A stretch of DNA of 64,000 nucleotides from Symsagittifera roscoffensis (Eukaryota > Xenacoelomorpha > Acoela > Convolutidae): contig NC_087063.1 in the NCBI RefSeq assembly GCF_963678635.1, positions 78,205,617 to 78,269,616 of the forward strand. The letters are read 5' to 3'. Made by a program: the position numbers and the translations under genes. This document shows positions 10,952 to 23,751 of this stretch, in pieces. The notes below the pieces were generated by a model. The model was given only the letters and a program-made list of their open reading frames with translations, did not search any database and was not told where the DNA came from. Position 1 is the stretch's first letter; each line of letters starts with the position of its first letter.

Positions 10952-13218
10952 CAGAACAATTGGGGTCAATAACTTGGTGCCATTGAGTTTACTGTATATT
11001 CAAAACAAATAACGTTCAGTGGAAAAAATGAATTTTGATCAAGTCGCTTTTATTATATTTATTAATGGATTTAATATGTATATCTACATTGCACAAAAAT
11101 ATAACAATGATAGCCAGTTTTTGTGCCAGTAGCACAGAATGTTCCGACGATAATCTTTAAAAAACGAACATTTTTTTCAAAGTAGTGTCGTTTTTTCTGT
11201 GTGGTGTGATAAAAATATCTGAACAAAAAAATATCGAATAGGCCAATTGGATAACATATTTTTAAAAAAAATGGCTGGAAAAACTACGAAAAAAAGATTT
11301 TTGATTCCCAACTTGCCTGAAAAAATTTAAGTTATCATGGCTTAATATAGGCTGAAACAAGCTATTGTAAGCCTGCACGATCACCTTATTGGCTCAACGT
11401 AAAAAATAATGTCTTAATATATTGTTTTGGGAGACCTCAGAAAAGGAACTGGTCAACCAAAACAGTAGTCGACAAAATTTTTGAAAACTTGTCAAAAAAC
11501 GATTTCAAATCTCCGTCGAGAATTCTAGATCAACAAATTGTAGGATTGCAAATTCTACGCGGACAAAAACTATTGTCTTAATTGCTTACAGAGACAAATT
11601 TCTCAATTACCAAAAAGGTGTTCCAAAAATTATTTCCTCTATTCCTCAGATCAGAAAATGATTATTTTAATTTTACTAAGACTGCAAATTTTGTTTTGAA
11701 AAAAGACTAGTTTTTGAAAATTAGTCTCTCTCCAATATTGAACAAGGATAGGTGGCTACTGTGCAAGTAGCACGGAATGTTCCGACGATAGTCTCAAAAA
11801 AAGTTTTTCCAATTTATTGTCGCTTTTTTTCGGTTCGATATGCTAAAACGAGCTGAACAAAAAAACTGGGCTTAATGATGCATTATTTATACTAAACCAA
11901 ACAAATTGAAACTTGTTTTGTGGAAAAATTACTAGAAAACGAAAAGAAAAATTTAAAAAAATTGAAAATTTTCAACTTTTTTTAATTTTTGATTCAAAAA
12001 TGGCGATAAAATACTCAAAGTAAACTAACGATACCCAAGTAGAACTAAGTTTTTTATCTTTTAGTTTAAGCTATTAAAAGCTTTTAATCAATTGAATTAA
12101 GACTGCTGGCTCGTTTTATTTGCTCGAAATAATACGAAAAATTACAAATCAAAAGGTACTAAAGAAAAAAGATATTTGAACTGAAAAATCAAATAAAAAT
12201 TTGTCGCAAATTTTGTTACAAGGAAAAAGGAATAAAGAACAGGAGGAAATTTTATCATTTTAAGGGATAAGATCGACCGCCGTCTTATGCCTACTAGCAA
12301 AATGACGAGCTTGAAATCATGAAATCATCAGTGCTTCGTTTTTCTCACATAGCAACAAGTTACATTTAGAAAAAAATTCAAAAAATTGAGTTTCAAAATT
12401 TTTCTTTTTTGACTTCGAAAACTAGTTAATCGAGGTTAAAATAAAATTAGGACGAATTTAAACTAAAGATCACCCTAGCAACCAGCAAAAGGGAGTGCAC
12501 CACCAGCCTGAGAATCCAAGAGGACTCTTCACAACTCCCTAGCAGAAGGGACATGTACAGGTTTTCACAAATCCAACTTGAGTGATCAGCATCAATCGTA
12601 GGAAAAAGATAACTAAAAATGTAACTTAAGAGTGTAAATACCCCACAATAGCTATACATAGTTGTTCAATTTATTTTATTGAAAGTTGTAAAGTTTAAAG
12701 TCCAACTAAACATCCTAATATATTTTATACTCCTTTTCCAATTATTGTTTTTACAATAAATGTTTTCAAGAAATTTGACAATCTCAAGTGGGACAAATAA
12801 ATTTAGGATAGATTACTAAGCAATTAACCAGCAGTTTGCGCTAGGTAAAACATTTCTGCTACAAAAGTTTCTGGTGTTTCAAAAAGACTTGAAAAATCAA
12901 TTTGAATATAAAAAGTTGAGAAGTTTTTTGAGCCTTTTTTTTTAAACTTGACCCATGCCTTGCCAAAATTATAATAATTCTACTGTTAAAATTGATATCT
13001 ATTTCCGCTTGAATCATCGGAAACAAATTGCATTAGTTCGTTGTTTAGAGGTTTCAGTTTCATTACAATTGGTTTGTTCTGTATTCATGAAAAAGTAGTC
13101 AAAATTTTAAAGTTTAGGAACGATTCTGGGAGTTAAATGATAAAAACTTAAGAAAAATTGTACAGCCTTGAGCTGTTAAACCAAATTCAACAGAGTGTAT
13201 ATTTTAACAAATGATTAT
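10952..13218. other. Spacer without recognised gene
   Basis: No coding exon seen. A repeated motif GTGCCAGTAGCACAGAATGT (about 11131) recurs as GTGCAAGTAGCACGGAATGT (about 11761), each followed by TCCGACGATA; similar sequence in the other orientation appears near 60050 and 60770 (TGTGCTACTTGCAAA). A hAT-MITE fragment (GAGACCTCAGAAAAGGAACT) is at about 11430-11540. Confidence 0.5.
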
Positions 13219-13557
13219 CATTACGAGGCCAAACTGTGCACTGGATAGGAGCACAATTTTGTGTCTGTATGTTCCTGGATTCCAGAGACACGTCTTTAAA
13301 CATGTTTAAATTTTGTCGGAACGATCAAAGAAAATGAAAGAACAAAAAAAGAACAAAGGGAGCGTCCATGTCGCGGAATCCGCTTACAATGCACAAAATG
13401 CACAATTTGGCCTCCTAATGATTTTTTTTTTTCAGTTTGTACGATTATTGTTTGTACCCTGAACAGTTTGTACCCTGAACAAAAGAAGAACAAAGGGAGT
13501 GTCCATGTCGCGGAATCCACTTACAATGCACAAAATGCACAGTTTGGCCTCCTAATG
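13219..13557. mobile_element. MITE, CATTACGAGGCC family, with internal duplication
   Basis: Left end CATTACGAGGCCAAACTGTG at 13219; right end ACAGTTTGGCCTCCTAATG at 13557. The right part is duplicated: GTCCATGTCGCGGAATCC through GGCCTCCTAATGATTTTTTT occurs at 13366-13440 and again at 13501-13570, so an inner right terminus sits at about 13425. Confidence 0.7.
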
Positions 13558-14440
13558 ATTTTTTTTTCAGTTTGTACGATTATTCTCTTACGCATTTCTG
13601 AATATGCATTTCGATTTTACATCACCCTGCTAATCGTATTTGGGCTATAATTGAGCATCAAGTTTGCATATAGAAATGTCATTGGTGCAAAAAACGAACG
13701 CATGGAAATGAAAAATGAAATACAAAACAAAGGAAAGAAAATGATAAATTTCTTGACATTTTTTTGGTTAATTATTTTACTTTTTTTTTGAGAAGTTTTT
13801 GCATTCTTCTTATTTTAACAGTGAGTCCATTTTAAATGCATGTTTGAAGCCTAAATGTTGTTTTTGCATTCCCAAAACATCCTTAAGGAGATTCAAAAAA
13901 CTCATGATTAAATTAAAAAAATATGGGGAGCAGTAGGAGAATAGTCAATACCAATCGCACAAACCACATTCTGCGAAATCAAATACCCGACTTTGGGTCG
14001 AAAGCAGACACTAACACACACACAAACACCAAAAACCCAAAACGACACTCTAGTATGACTTGAATTTTTGTTTCGACTTTCGTAACGAAAGTAATGGAAT
14101 ATTTGTGCTCGGGGTGTTTTTTTTCTTCAGTAAAAATTCGAATGTTTAACTAGTCATTTTCGACGAGATTTTTTTATCATTCAGAAAGTATTGTTGTCTT
14201 GAGCTTAATTTTGGAAAAATATTTCACCTGCGATCCTTTTTGTAATTTTATGTGGGTTTATAGATTGTCAATTTGGCCAAATCGGGGGAATTTTTGCGTA
14301 ATATATCTCGCGCTATTAATGCGTACGCGCAGATTTAATCCGTCCTAGAACTCTTTCCAAATAAGTTAAACGAAGCTTGTTTGCCATATTTGATTTGTTA
14401 CAAGAGCGAAATTATACATTCAATGAATATGGCGTGAGGG
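13558..14440. other. Spacer without recognised gene
   Basis: AT-rich, with T runs and an ACACACACAAACACC stretch near 14013. No coding or RNA gene is evident. Confidence 0.4.
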
Positions 14441-15115
14441 TGATGATTTTCACGAAAAAGCTCAAATAAAAAAAATCATTTTTTTTTTTTTTTTACATTT
14501 AATTTTTTCATGTTTTTACTGCTCCGTAGACCTTAAAAGAATTGAAATCATAGAACTTCAGTTATTGGGCAAAATTTCCTATATTTTTCTCAACGCTCAA
14601 TGTTAGGAAGAGGAGTAGAAAAGAGGAACTGCATATCAACTTCACATTCAACCAACAAGGTAAAAAGGGTGATTGAATACGTTCAATCCATAGGTTTAAC
14701 GCTAGAAAAAAAGCAGAACTGGATCTCATAATATGATGAGTGGGAAAGAGCTTTTTTTGTTAAACAAAATTAAAAAGATTCAATTTTTTTCAAACTGGCA
14801 AACATACGTAAATAGAAAAAGAGCTAATGAAGTCGGCTCTAATAGTAATCAACTATATGCGTAAGTAACGACCATTAAAAAAGCATTGGCAAAAGAGCTT
14901 GAACTTTTTTAGCCTATTTTGCAAAGTCGTTTTCTTCAACTGTTTTATCAGAAAATTTCTGACCATAGCAAATCGTACTGTGATAGATCTCAATTTGAAC
15001 TCTCTTCTTAACTTGGGCACTGACAGTATTGCGCTTTGCTAATTTCAAAATCCATTAATCTTTCAGTATTTTAAATACTTTTACTTGTAACAGAAGAACG
15101 AACAATTTATCTCAA

Positions 15116-15320
15116 CATTACGAGGCCAAACTGTGCACTGGATAGACGCACAATTTTGCGTAGTTATGTTCCTGGACTCCACAGACAAGTCTTTAAACAT
15201 GTGAAAATTTTGACGGAACGATCAAAGTATAAATGAAAGAACAAAATGAGAAAAAGGGAGCGCCATTTGTTGCGGAATCCACTTACAATTCACAAAAATG
15301 TACAGTTTGGACTCGTAATG
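15116..15320. mobile_element. MITE, CATTACGAGGCC family, in unit 1
   Basis: Left end CATTACGAGGCCAAACTGTG; right end TACAGTTTGGACTCGTAATG. Internal TTGCGGAATCCACTTACAAT as in the other copies. It was inserted before the tandem duplication, because unit 2 has it at the same place (18818). Confidence 0.7.
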
Positions 15321-16227
15321 AACAGTCAAAAAACTATGGGTCAAATGTGAAGGTAATGGCTTCATTTCGACAGAACCACCCTCTGGACAACCAAGTTTTG
15401 TGGAAAGATTGGAGCGATCTTACTCAATTACGGATCATAGTCAAGGAAAAAACCCTTTCAGAATATACTCGATAAAACGATACCACCCTCAACCAACGGC
15501 AACAAAAATCAAAAAATTGTTAACTCCAATGCCCAATAACGGGAAAAAACTAAAGTGGAGCAAAACAATCAAAAGAAAATTTGGCGAAGAAGAAACAACA
15601 TCTACAAATCAAAACTCAAAAAATTCGACAAACTGACTTTGGAAGAAGCGGACAAAACTATTTAATCTATGCCTAGCCGTTGGAAAAAATGTAACAGGTT
15701 TTTTGGACAGAAATTGAAGAAAAAAGCGTTCGACCAAGGTAAAAATAACTTTCAGCAATGAAAAGAATAAAATTCAGCCAGGTAAAATCAACTTCCGGAC
15801 AAGCTAAAAAAAAATTTCAGCTAACTTAAGACCCTTAAAATTGTTTAAAAGATTTGTTTTATCTTTTTTTTTCGAAAAAAAAACAATCATACAAACGCCT
15901 GACAAAAATAATGAATAATCAAATCAATCATGATCTTAAACCGGATAAAAAGCAAGTTGATTACTTGGTATTCAAAAAACCAAGATACGACAAACATGAA
16001 AAGTATCCCAAGGAAAAGTTATGTTCAAATCGGTTTTTTATATATAAATTTTCCTAGAAAAATAAAACTGAAATCAAAAAACGTTTCTTTTTGCTGGAGC
16101 CAGCAGCAAAAAAAAAACCTGGCAACTGAAATTCACTGACGACACGATCAAAATCATAGAGAAGTTTTTCTTTTCAATAGTTTGCAATCAACAATACCAC
16201 AACCCTTACTGTTTCTGCTTAACGGCG

Positions 16228-17063
16228 AACCTCAAGAGTAAAAACTTCAAGAATGATAAACTACCGGAACAAAGAACGAAATAAATTTTTTCTTTTTTAA
16301 ACTTTCGAGCTCCTGTAAGTCACTGAACAATCTCGATTCCGTTGTCACTAAAATTTTGGAATCTGTTAACTATTACCCCCCTATGGTAACTCGTAACGAA
16401 CCCCCCCCCCCCTATAAAAAAGAATTGAACAGTTAAGCTCATACGAACTTTGTACCTTGATAACTATTTCCCCTTTATTGCAATAGGGGAGAAAATGCTT
16501 ACAAGATCCAAAAGTTTATAAGTTGAAACTTCTATATCAATTTTTGAGCTCTACAGCTGTATAGGATGACATCAAGGCAATTATCACAAAAACACTAAAC
16601 AATCCTTGGGCTTCACTAGAAATATTGAACGAATAAATTCCTGCAACCAAAAACATACACTTTTTAGAATAAATATATTCTTTATTTCCCTGGCCTGGAC
16701 AGTTTTTAATCATATTGCGAGACATTTGTTGGTAGAAAATTTTAGTGTTAGCTTGTTTTCCAAAACTGCGACAAAAGCATCGGAAACTTTGATGTGACAT
16801 AGCATCCGGTAGGAATTTCAAACTTATGTACCAATATGAATCAATGTCATATTTATACTGGTCCAATGATCTTTACTTATTTTGATGAATCTGTGTGCGC
16901 GATTGAAAACTACGGCTTTTAGTCAGTTGTTATTATTAACATATATCGTTCAGTCATTTCTGCGCATGCGTGACTTCTCAGTTTACCAATCCATTCGGAT
17001 TATGGAATACCTTACCATATGACATGGCTCAGCCAATTGGATATAAAAACTTACTGAGCCACT
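16228..17063. other. Segment present only in duplication unit 1, LTR-like edge
   Basis: About 840 bases with no counterpart in unit 2. Its last about 110 bases (ending near 17030, with CGCATGCGTGACTTCTCAGTT and CCAATCCATTCGGATTATGG) resemble 23530-23635. A direct repeat of this kind either side of gag- and integrase-like remnants is what LTRs of one element would give. Only the edge is similar; the rest is not matched. Confidence 0.4.
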
Positions 17064-17329
17064 GAAAAGCGCCCCGATTTGGCAACAAGCGTCAGCAGAG
17101 CCACACTTGGAAGGAATGATCTCAGCAAGAAGCCATCATAAAGATGGCTATATTCCCAAAAGATGAAGTAGAGGAGCGAAATCTAATGCGAAATTATCAT
17201 TGATGCTTTACGGCCATTTCTTAAATAAAAAAAGAACAATTCATTGGGGTTGGAAAACATAACACACAACTGCATTCGAGAACATATTAAAATTAGTACA
17301 AAAAAAATCAGAAAAACAAACACTTTGAC

Positions 17330-17985
17330 GTGGTCGACGACGCATCAACTCCCGGACATGGAGCAGCACTTTAACAGTTCGTCGGAATGGGCTGAGTAGC
17401 AATAGCATAAAACTGAGATTTCTAAACTCTTTAGAACAGAAATACTCGATAAATGGATGGGAGCTACTAGGGATGGTGTTGGCAACCAAACGTTTCAACG
17501 AATGGTAGTATGGAAAACTTTCCACCGTCATCCAATTTCATCAAACTTTAATCAGTGCATTAATCGGGCGAAAGATCAACAACTAGTCGCAGAAGGCTCA
17601 CAAGGTGGATTGACCGATTAATGCAATGCATTTCAGTTTCGATATCAAACCTTTGGTGGGAAAAACATGGAACTGTATGTCGCAAATTATTGTTGGATTA
17701 GCTTTACCCCCAGAGTACGACAAGGAAGACTTTGTGGAGCCAATTTCGTTGCTCAATTCGAATCTTGAAATGGTTGACAGCTCTCGTCCTAAATAGTTTA
17801 GGCAAAAAGAACGCGCACCAAACCATGCCTGCAGAAAAAGAAAGAACGCAAATAAGGCAAATGAAAGCTCAATCGAAATTCAAAGATTCCGGAGAACACA
17901 AAAGCAGTCGAACAGAAAAAAAATCTTTCGCTTGCCTAAGCTTCTGCCCGAAAAAAAACGATAAATCTCAATCTAACTATAATTA
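17330..17985 (+). pseudogene. Gag-like remnant of a retroelement, unit 1
   Basis: Plus-strand frames, with shifts and stops, read LRFLNSLEQKYSINGWELLG, ATKRFNEW and then QIIVGLALPPEYDKEDFVEP followed by ISLLNSNLEMVDSSRPK. The LPPEYD-type helix and the basic tail after it look like the end of a gag capsid domain of LTR retrotransposons. The same remnant is in unit 2. I infer gag from layout and residue pattern; no CCHC zinc knuckle is visible. Confidence 0.4.
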
Positions 17986-18817
17986 AAATCGCAACCAATC
18001 ACACATGAGAAGCCGTAACAACTATAAGATTTTCAAAGGAGCATTCCAGCTCAAAAGCGCGAGAAAATTTAAAATTAGGGCAAAAAAATAACAAAAAAAA
18101 AAACAAACAAGAAAATCGTACAAAGACAATGAAGGCTGATGATTTTCACGAAAAAGCTCAAATAAAAAATATCATTTTATTTTTTTTTACATTTAATTTT
18201 TTCATGTTATTACTGCTCCATAGACCTTAAGAGAATTGAAAACATAGAACTTCAGTTGTTGGGCAAAATTTCCTATCTTTTTCTCAACGCTCAATGTTAA
18301 GAAGAGGAGTAGAAAAGAGGAACTGCATATCAACTTCACATTCAACCAACAAGGTAAAAAGGGTGATTGAATACGTTCAATCCATAGGTTTAACGCTAGA
18401 AAAAAGCAGAACTGGATCTCATAATATGATGAATGGGAAAGAGCTTTTTTTGTTAAACAAAATTAAAAAGATTCTAGTTTTTTCAAATTGGCAAACATAC
18501 GTAAATAGAAAAAGAGCTAATGAAGTCGGCTCTAATGGTAATCAACTATATCAAGCAGATGCGTAAGTAACGACCATTAAAAAAGTATTGGCAAAAGAGC
18601 TTGAACTTTTTTAGCCTATTTTGCAAAGTCGTTTTCTTCAACTGTTTTACCAGAAAAATTCTGACCATAGCAAACCGTTCTGTGATAGATCTCAATTTGT
18701 ACTCTCTTCTTAACTTGAGCACTGACAGTATTGCGCTTTGCTAATTTCAAAATCCATTCAGCTTTCAGTATTTTAAATACTTTTACTTGTAACAGAAGAA
18801 CGAACAATTTATCTCAA

Positions 18818-19009
18818 CATTACGAGGCCAAACTGTGCACAATTTTGCGTAGGTATGTTCCTGGACTCCACAGACAAGTCTTTAAACATGTGAAAATTTT
18901 GACGGAACGATCAAAGTATAAATGAAAGAACAAAATGAGAAAAAGGGAGCGCCATTTGTTGCGGAATTCACTTACAATTCACAAAAATGTACAGTTTGGA
19001 CTCGTAATG
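18818..19009. mobile_element. MITE, CATTACGAGGCC family, in unit 2
   Basis: Duplicate of 15116-15320 with a short internal deletion after AACTGTGCAC (the CTGGATAGACG segment is missing). Same termini. Confidence 0.7.
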
Positions 19010-20169
19010 AACAGTCAAAAAACGATGGGTCAAATGTGAAGGTAATGGCTTGATTTCGACAGAACCACCCTCTGGACAACCAAGTTTTGTGGAAAGATTG
19101 GAGCGATCTTACTCAATTACGGATCATAGTCAAGGAAAAAACCTTTTCAGAATATACTCGATAAAACGATACCACCCTCAACCAACGGCAACAAAAAATC
19201 GAAAAATTGTTAACTCCAATACCCAATAACGGGAAAAAACTAAAGTGGAGCAAAACAATCAAAAGAAAATTTGGCGAAGAAGAAACAACATCTACAAATC
19301 AAAACTCAAAAAATTCGACAAACTGACTTTGGAAGAAGCGGACAAAACAATTTAATCTATGCCTAGCCGTTGGAAAAAATGTAACAGGTTTTTTGAACAG
19401 AAATTGAAGAAAAAAGCTTTCGACCAAGGTAAAAATAACTTTCAGCAATGAAAAGAATAAAATTCAGCCAGGTAAAATCAACTTCCGGACAAATTAAAAA
19501 AAAATTTCAGCTAACTTAAGACCCTTAAAAGATTTGTTTTATCTTTTTTTTTCAAAAAAAAACAATCATACAAACGCCTGACAAAAAGAATGAATAATCA
19601 AATCAATCATGATCTTAAACTGGATAAAAAGCAAGTTGGTTACTTGGTATTCAAAAAAGCAAGATACGACAAATATGAAAAGTATCCCAAGGAAAAGTTA
19701 CGTTCAAATCGGTTTTTTATATATAAATTTTCCTAGAAAAATAAAAATGAAATCAAAAAACGTTTCTTTTTGCTGGAGCCAGCAGCAAAAAAAAACCTGG
19801 CAACTGAAATTCACTGACGACACGATCAAAATCATAGAGAAGTTTTTCTTTTCAATAGTTTGCAATCAACACTGTTTCTGCTTAACGGTGAAAAGCGCGC
19901 CGATTTGGCAACAAGCATCAGCAGAGCCACCATTGGAATAATCTAAGCGGGAAACCATCATAAAGATGGCTTTATTCCCGAAAGACGAAATAGAGGAGCG
20001 AAATCTAATGCGAGATTATCATTGATGCTTTAAGGTCATTTCTTAAATAAAAAAGAACAATTCATTGGGGTTGGAAAACATAACACACAACTTCATTCGA
20101 GAACATATTAAAATTAGTACAAAAAAATCAGAAAAACAAACACTTTGACGAAAACCTTGAGGCCCGCGT

Positions 20170-20827
20170 GGTCGACGACGCATCAACTCCCGGACATGGA
20201 GCAGCACTTTAACAGTTCGTCGGAATGGGCTGAGTAGCAATAGCATAAAACTGAGATTTCTAAACTCTTTAGAACAGAAATACTCGATAAATGGATGGGA
20301 GCTACTAGGGATGGTGTTGGCAACCAAACGTTTCAACGAATGGTAGTATGGAAAACTTTCCACCGTCATCCAATTTCATCAAACTTTAATCAGTGAGTGC
20401 ATTAATCGGGCGAAAGATCAACAACTAGTCGCAGAAGGCTCACAAGGTGGATTGACCGATTAATGCAATGCATTTCAGTTTCGATATCAAACCTTTGGTG
20501 GGAAAAACATGGAACTGTATGTCGCAAATTATTGTTGGATTAGCTTTACCCCCAGAGTACGACAAGGAAGACTTTGTGGAGCCAATTTCGTTGCTCAGTT
20601 CGAATCTTGAAATGGTTGACAGCTCTCGTCCTAAATAGTTTAGGCAAAAAGAACGCGCACCAAACCATGCCTGCAGAAAAAGAAAGAACGCAAATAAGGC
20701 AAATGAAAGCTCAATCGAAATTCAAAGATTCCGGAGAACACAAAAGCAGTCGAACAGAAAAAAAATCACTCGCTTGCCTAAGCTTCTGCCCGGAAAAAAA
20801 TGATAAATCTCATTCTAACTATAATTA
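20170..20827 (+). pseudogene. Gag-like remnant of a retroelement, unit 2
   Basis: Copy of 17330-17985 with a few substitutions (for example PEKNDKSHSNYN at the end). The same stops occur at the same places, showing that decay preceded duplication. Confidence 0.4.
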
Positions 20828-21479
20828 AAATCGCAACCAATCACACATGAGAAGCCGTAACAACTATAAGAGTTTCAAAGGAGCATTCCAGCTCAAAAGC
20901 GCGAGAAAATTAAAAATTAGGGCAAAAAAATAACAAAAAAAAACAAACAAGAAAATCGTACAAAGACATTAGCGAAAGGAGATGACCGGGTGAATCAGAC
21001 AGAGATGCGAGCCACGATAAGATCATACGAGAGGTTAGCCTCATCCAACACAACAACAACAACAAATAAGCATTTAGAATCGAGCAAAACAATTCAAACG
21101 GAAATCCAAGCTATAAAACGTTTAATCAGAAATACTAGCAGCAACTACGAATCATGAATTAGAAAGCCAGACGAAAATGACAATTGAGTTGAACGAGTTA
21201 TATGAGTACTCTGTAAGCAGAGTATATCCAACACAAAGTACAGTTCAAGAAGCAGCGCCCAGTGGAGATCTATCAATAATGACGAAGCCAAACAACAACT
21301 CGAAATCAGTCATGAGATGATAACAGCAAACATAGTTTTTGAGTGAAAAAAGCACCGGAACAGAAATTGAAAAAAAAAAACACGCAGCTCTTTGCACAAA
21401 GTTTTATTCTACAATAAAACTTTGTGCAAAATTGGGACTGATTTTTATAGCAGAAGCAACCCGAAGGGACTGAAAATAT

Positions 21480-21790
21480 ATTTTGGTCCGCAATAGATCG
21501 GGAGGCACTATAAAGCGCATATGAAGCATATTGGTACATCTCACGGATCAACTTCATGTGAGGGAGGACTGCCTACTAAACAACTCAAAAGTAGTACTAA
21601 CCACAAAACTGCACGAGACTGTGCTCGATGGCGTTCACATGATGAATCTAGGATCAGTCATTTTGCTTAACCTATGCGATCTCATCCTGTTTCTTCACAT
21701 TCGTCGGTTTTTAGTATCGATTGTCCAGAATTGTTCTCATTGCATAGAGCAAAGTATAATAAGTACCGGGGCTCCAAAAATTTAAGTTGC
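21480..21790 (+). pseudogene. Integrase N-terminal-like remnant (Ty3/gypsy type)
   Basis: The frame from 21531 reads LVHLTDQLHVREDCLLNNSK followed by VVLTTKLHETVLDGVH, then, after a poorly matching stretch, SIVQNCSHCIEQ. This follows the order of the integrase HHCC zinc domain and its lead-in in gypsy-type pol (EELSVxDGLLLxGxRIVxP..LxxxxLxxLH...xNCxxC). The region between LH and NCxxC is altered. Reverse transcriptase and RNase H, expected before it, are missing in the 500 bases upstream, so the element is internally deleted. Confidence 0.45.
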
Positions 21791-23515
21791 AATCAAGCGC
21801 AGACTTTCCGAGCTGAATGCTTAAAAATACTATGAGTAATTCAAAGTGGACTATCAAAATATCAACTTTTGAGGCCCACAATGGACGAAAAACAAACAGA
21901 ACATCTTTTAACATAGCAACAACAAGCTCACCAAACAGCTTTTTTTGGAAAATTGTAAACAATCCAAATTTAGATGCACCCACCATTTCAAGCGGGCGGA
22001 TGTAATGCATAAACTACAAAGATGGTCCCAACACGAAACTGTGAAAAAGAGACGAACAGCGGAAAAATCACAGAAATGACCAATACAGCCACAACACCAG
22101 CCACTACGACACAAACAGGTGTGAAACCCCTACAAAAGGACATCTGTTAAACCTAGACAAGCTTCAACTAAAGAACACTAATCATCAAACGTAAATACGA
22201 AAGAGTACAATCAAAGGTAGATAAAGTTGTAGGGAAGTTGATGAAGCGAGTATCAAGAAAAACAGTACACATTGCAAGGAAAGTGAAAAAAAAAGGAAAA
22301 AACAACAGAAGAAAAAATTTAACAGACACTCCTCATACAGCTTGCTGACAGGCATTGGATAACAATCCACGGCTTCTAAGTAATAGCGAATTTCTTTTTG
22401 TTCACAGCCCGGAAATCTACAAACCAAGCAGGCTTTCGCGGATAAGCAATTATGTTGCGTATAAACCCGCAAGAAGAACAGGATCATGTTTGCGTTTATT
22501 AGACGTCGAGCAGCCGCACGCGCTCAGAAACGCGATATTCAAAAATATGATATATGAAGCTTTCCAAAGAAGCTGACCCAAAAAGAACAAACTGAATAGC
22601 TAGATTGCTCGAAAAGAGGAAATCTAAAGTGGCGCCAACTTGAAAAAGAACAAGAGGAAAACCAAATGCAAAGACGCCGTCAAGGGGAATGCAAATCCGC
22701 TTGAAAACCCCGCTTCCCAAAAATTCACCGAAAGTACAATTAGACTCGAAACCAACAGTTATTTCAAGTGGAGACTGGGTTTCAACCTCCGAAAACACGG
22801 CACCATCACTGAAACAGATGGAGACAAGGAAAACACCACCTCAAATGTCACTCAAAGCCACAGTATCACTCGAATTTCACTCAAAAATTGCAGGAGTGCT
22901 AGAAAATTGCATGAGTGCCCTTGCAGGAGCGCTAGAAAACCCAGTTCCAATCAATGCATTCGAAACGAAGCCGACAACGCAACCATTAAAAACGGTTCGG
23001 AGTTGACTCACCTACCGAAAAGCAAGGAGGAAATTCAAATATAAAAATGCCTTATCTACAAAATGGGTTAAAAAAGCCTAATCTACAAAATGCGAAAAAT
23101 CACCGGAAATTAAGCGTGAGTAAAACTCTTTGAGGCTATATAACCAAAACTGGCAGCAGAAAAGTAGACGTGTTCAATTTATTTTCGCCTTTTACTAGTC
23201 GTAAAATAAGAGTGCTCTTGGTAATAGACGCAGAAAACAAACAAGCCACGAAAAATGAAGAAACAAAAGCAGAAACAGGACAACACCATGCAAGCGAAGA
23301 ACAATAATCAGGAAAATCAAGAAGAAGATGACGAGTTGGAAAATCAGGGAGAACTTGGAAAAGAATTTCCGAACAAGGGGGATGAGAACAACTTTTAGAG
23401 CAAGATTTTTTGACAACTAAACTGAGACGCTAACGTGGTCTTCAAAAAATCTTATCCTGGGGGACTTTATTTTTCAAATTTGTTCCAAGGGGTCATGATT
23501 AAAAGCTACTGCTCT
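21791..23515 (+). pseudogene. Downstream part of the decayed retroelement
   Basis: A-rich plus strand with several open stretches and frequent stops; the longest frame is 22640-23044 (134 codons, Lys/Asn/Thr-rich). A second frame in the same place reads LENCMSALAGALENPVPINA. I cannot assign catalytic integrase motifs (DDE). It is bounded on the right by sequence resembling 16925-17035. Confidence 0.3.
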
Positions 23516-23640
23516 CAGTCAATTGGAACAAGCAGATATCGTTCACCTGTCTCTACGCATGCGTGAGTAATCAGTTTACCAATCCATTCGGATTATAGAA
23601 TATAGATTCTCATACCTTACCTTTTGGCATGATAGAAACA
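23515..23640. repeat. Possible LTR edge, partner of 16925-17035
   Basis: Shares ATATCGTTCA, CGCATGCGTGA and TCAGTTTACCAATCCATTCG with the end of the unit-1-only segment. The similarity covers about 110 bases. Confidence 0.45.
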
Positions 23641-23751
23641 CAATCAATATATTCTAATTATAAAAACTACTATAATTATAATTATTACTATTTTTGTAAG
23701 GATGCGTATAGACATGGCTCAACAAAACCAAAAACTAAATTTTATTCTTGC

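Larger units (their letters stand above)
14441..18136 (+). repeat. Tandem duplication, unit 1 (about 3.7 kb, retroelement-derived)
   Basis: Starts TGATGATTTTCACGAAAAAG, identical to the start of unit 2 at 18137. The two units match over most of their length at high identity, including the same MITE (15116-15320) and the same gag-like fragment. Unit 1 carries about 840 bases (16228-17063) that unit 2 lacks; part of that extra piece (TTTACCAATCCATTCGGATT) recurs at 23575 and may be an LTR edge. All frames carry stops. Confidence 0.85.
18137..20966 (+). repeat. Tandem duplication, unit 2 (about 2.8 kb)
   Basis: Direct copy of 14441-18136, joined head to tail. It lacks the 840 bases seen at 16228-17063, so either unit 1 gained an insertion or unit 2 lost it by deletion at AACGGTG|AAAAGCGC. 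Both units end AAGAAAATCGTACAAAGACA. The high identity means the duplication is younger than the decay of the ORFs inside. Confidence 0.85.

Noticed and set aside
17241-17531. 96-codon minus-strand frame, repeated at 20043-20369
   Set aside because: It lies opposite the gag-like remnant and is present twice only because of the tandem duplication; no family resemblance.
22640-23044. 134-codon plus-strand frame as a real gene
   Set aside because: Low-complexity, Lys/Asn-rich, lies within decayed retroelement DNA and overlaps another equally open frame.
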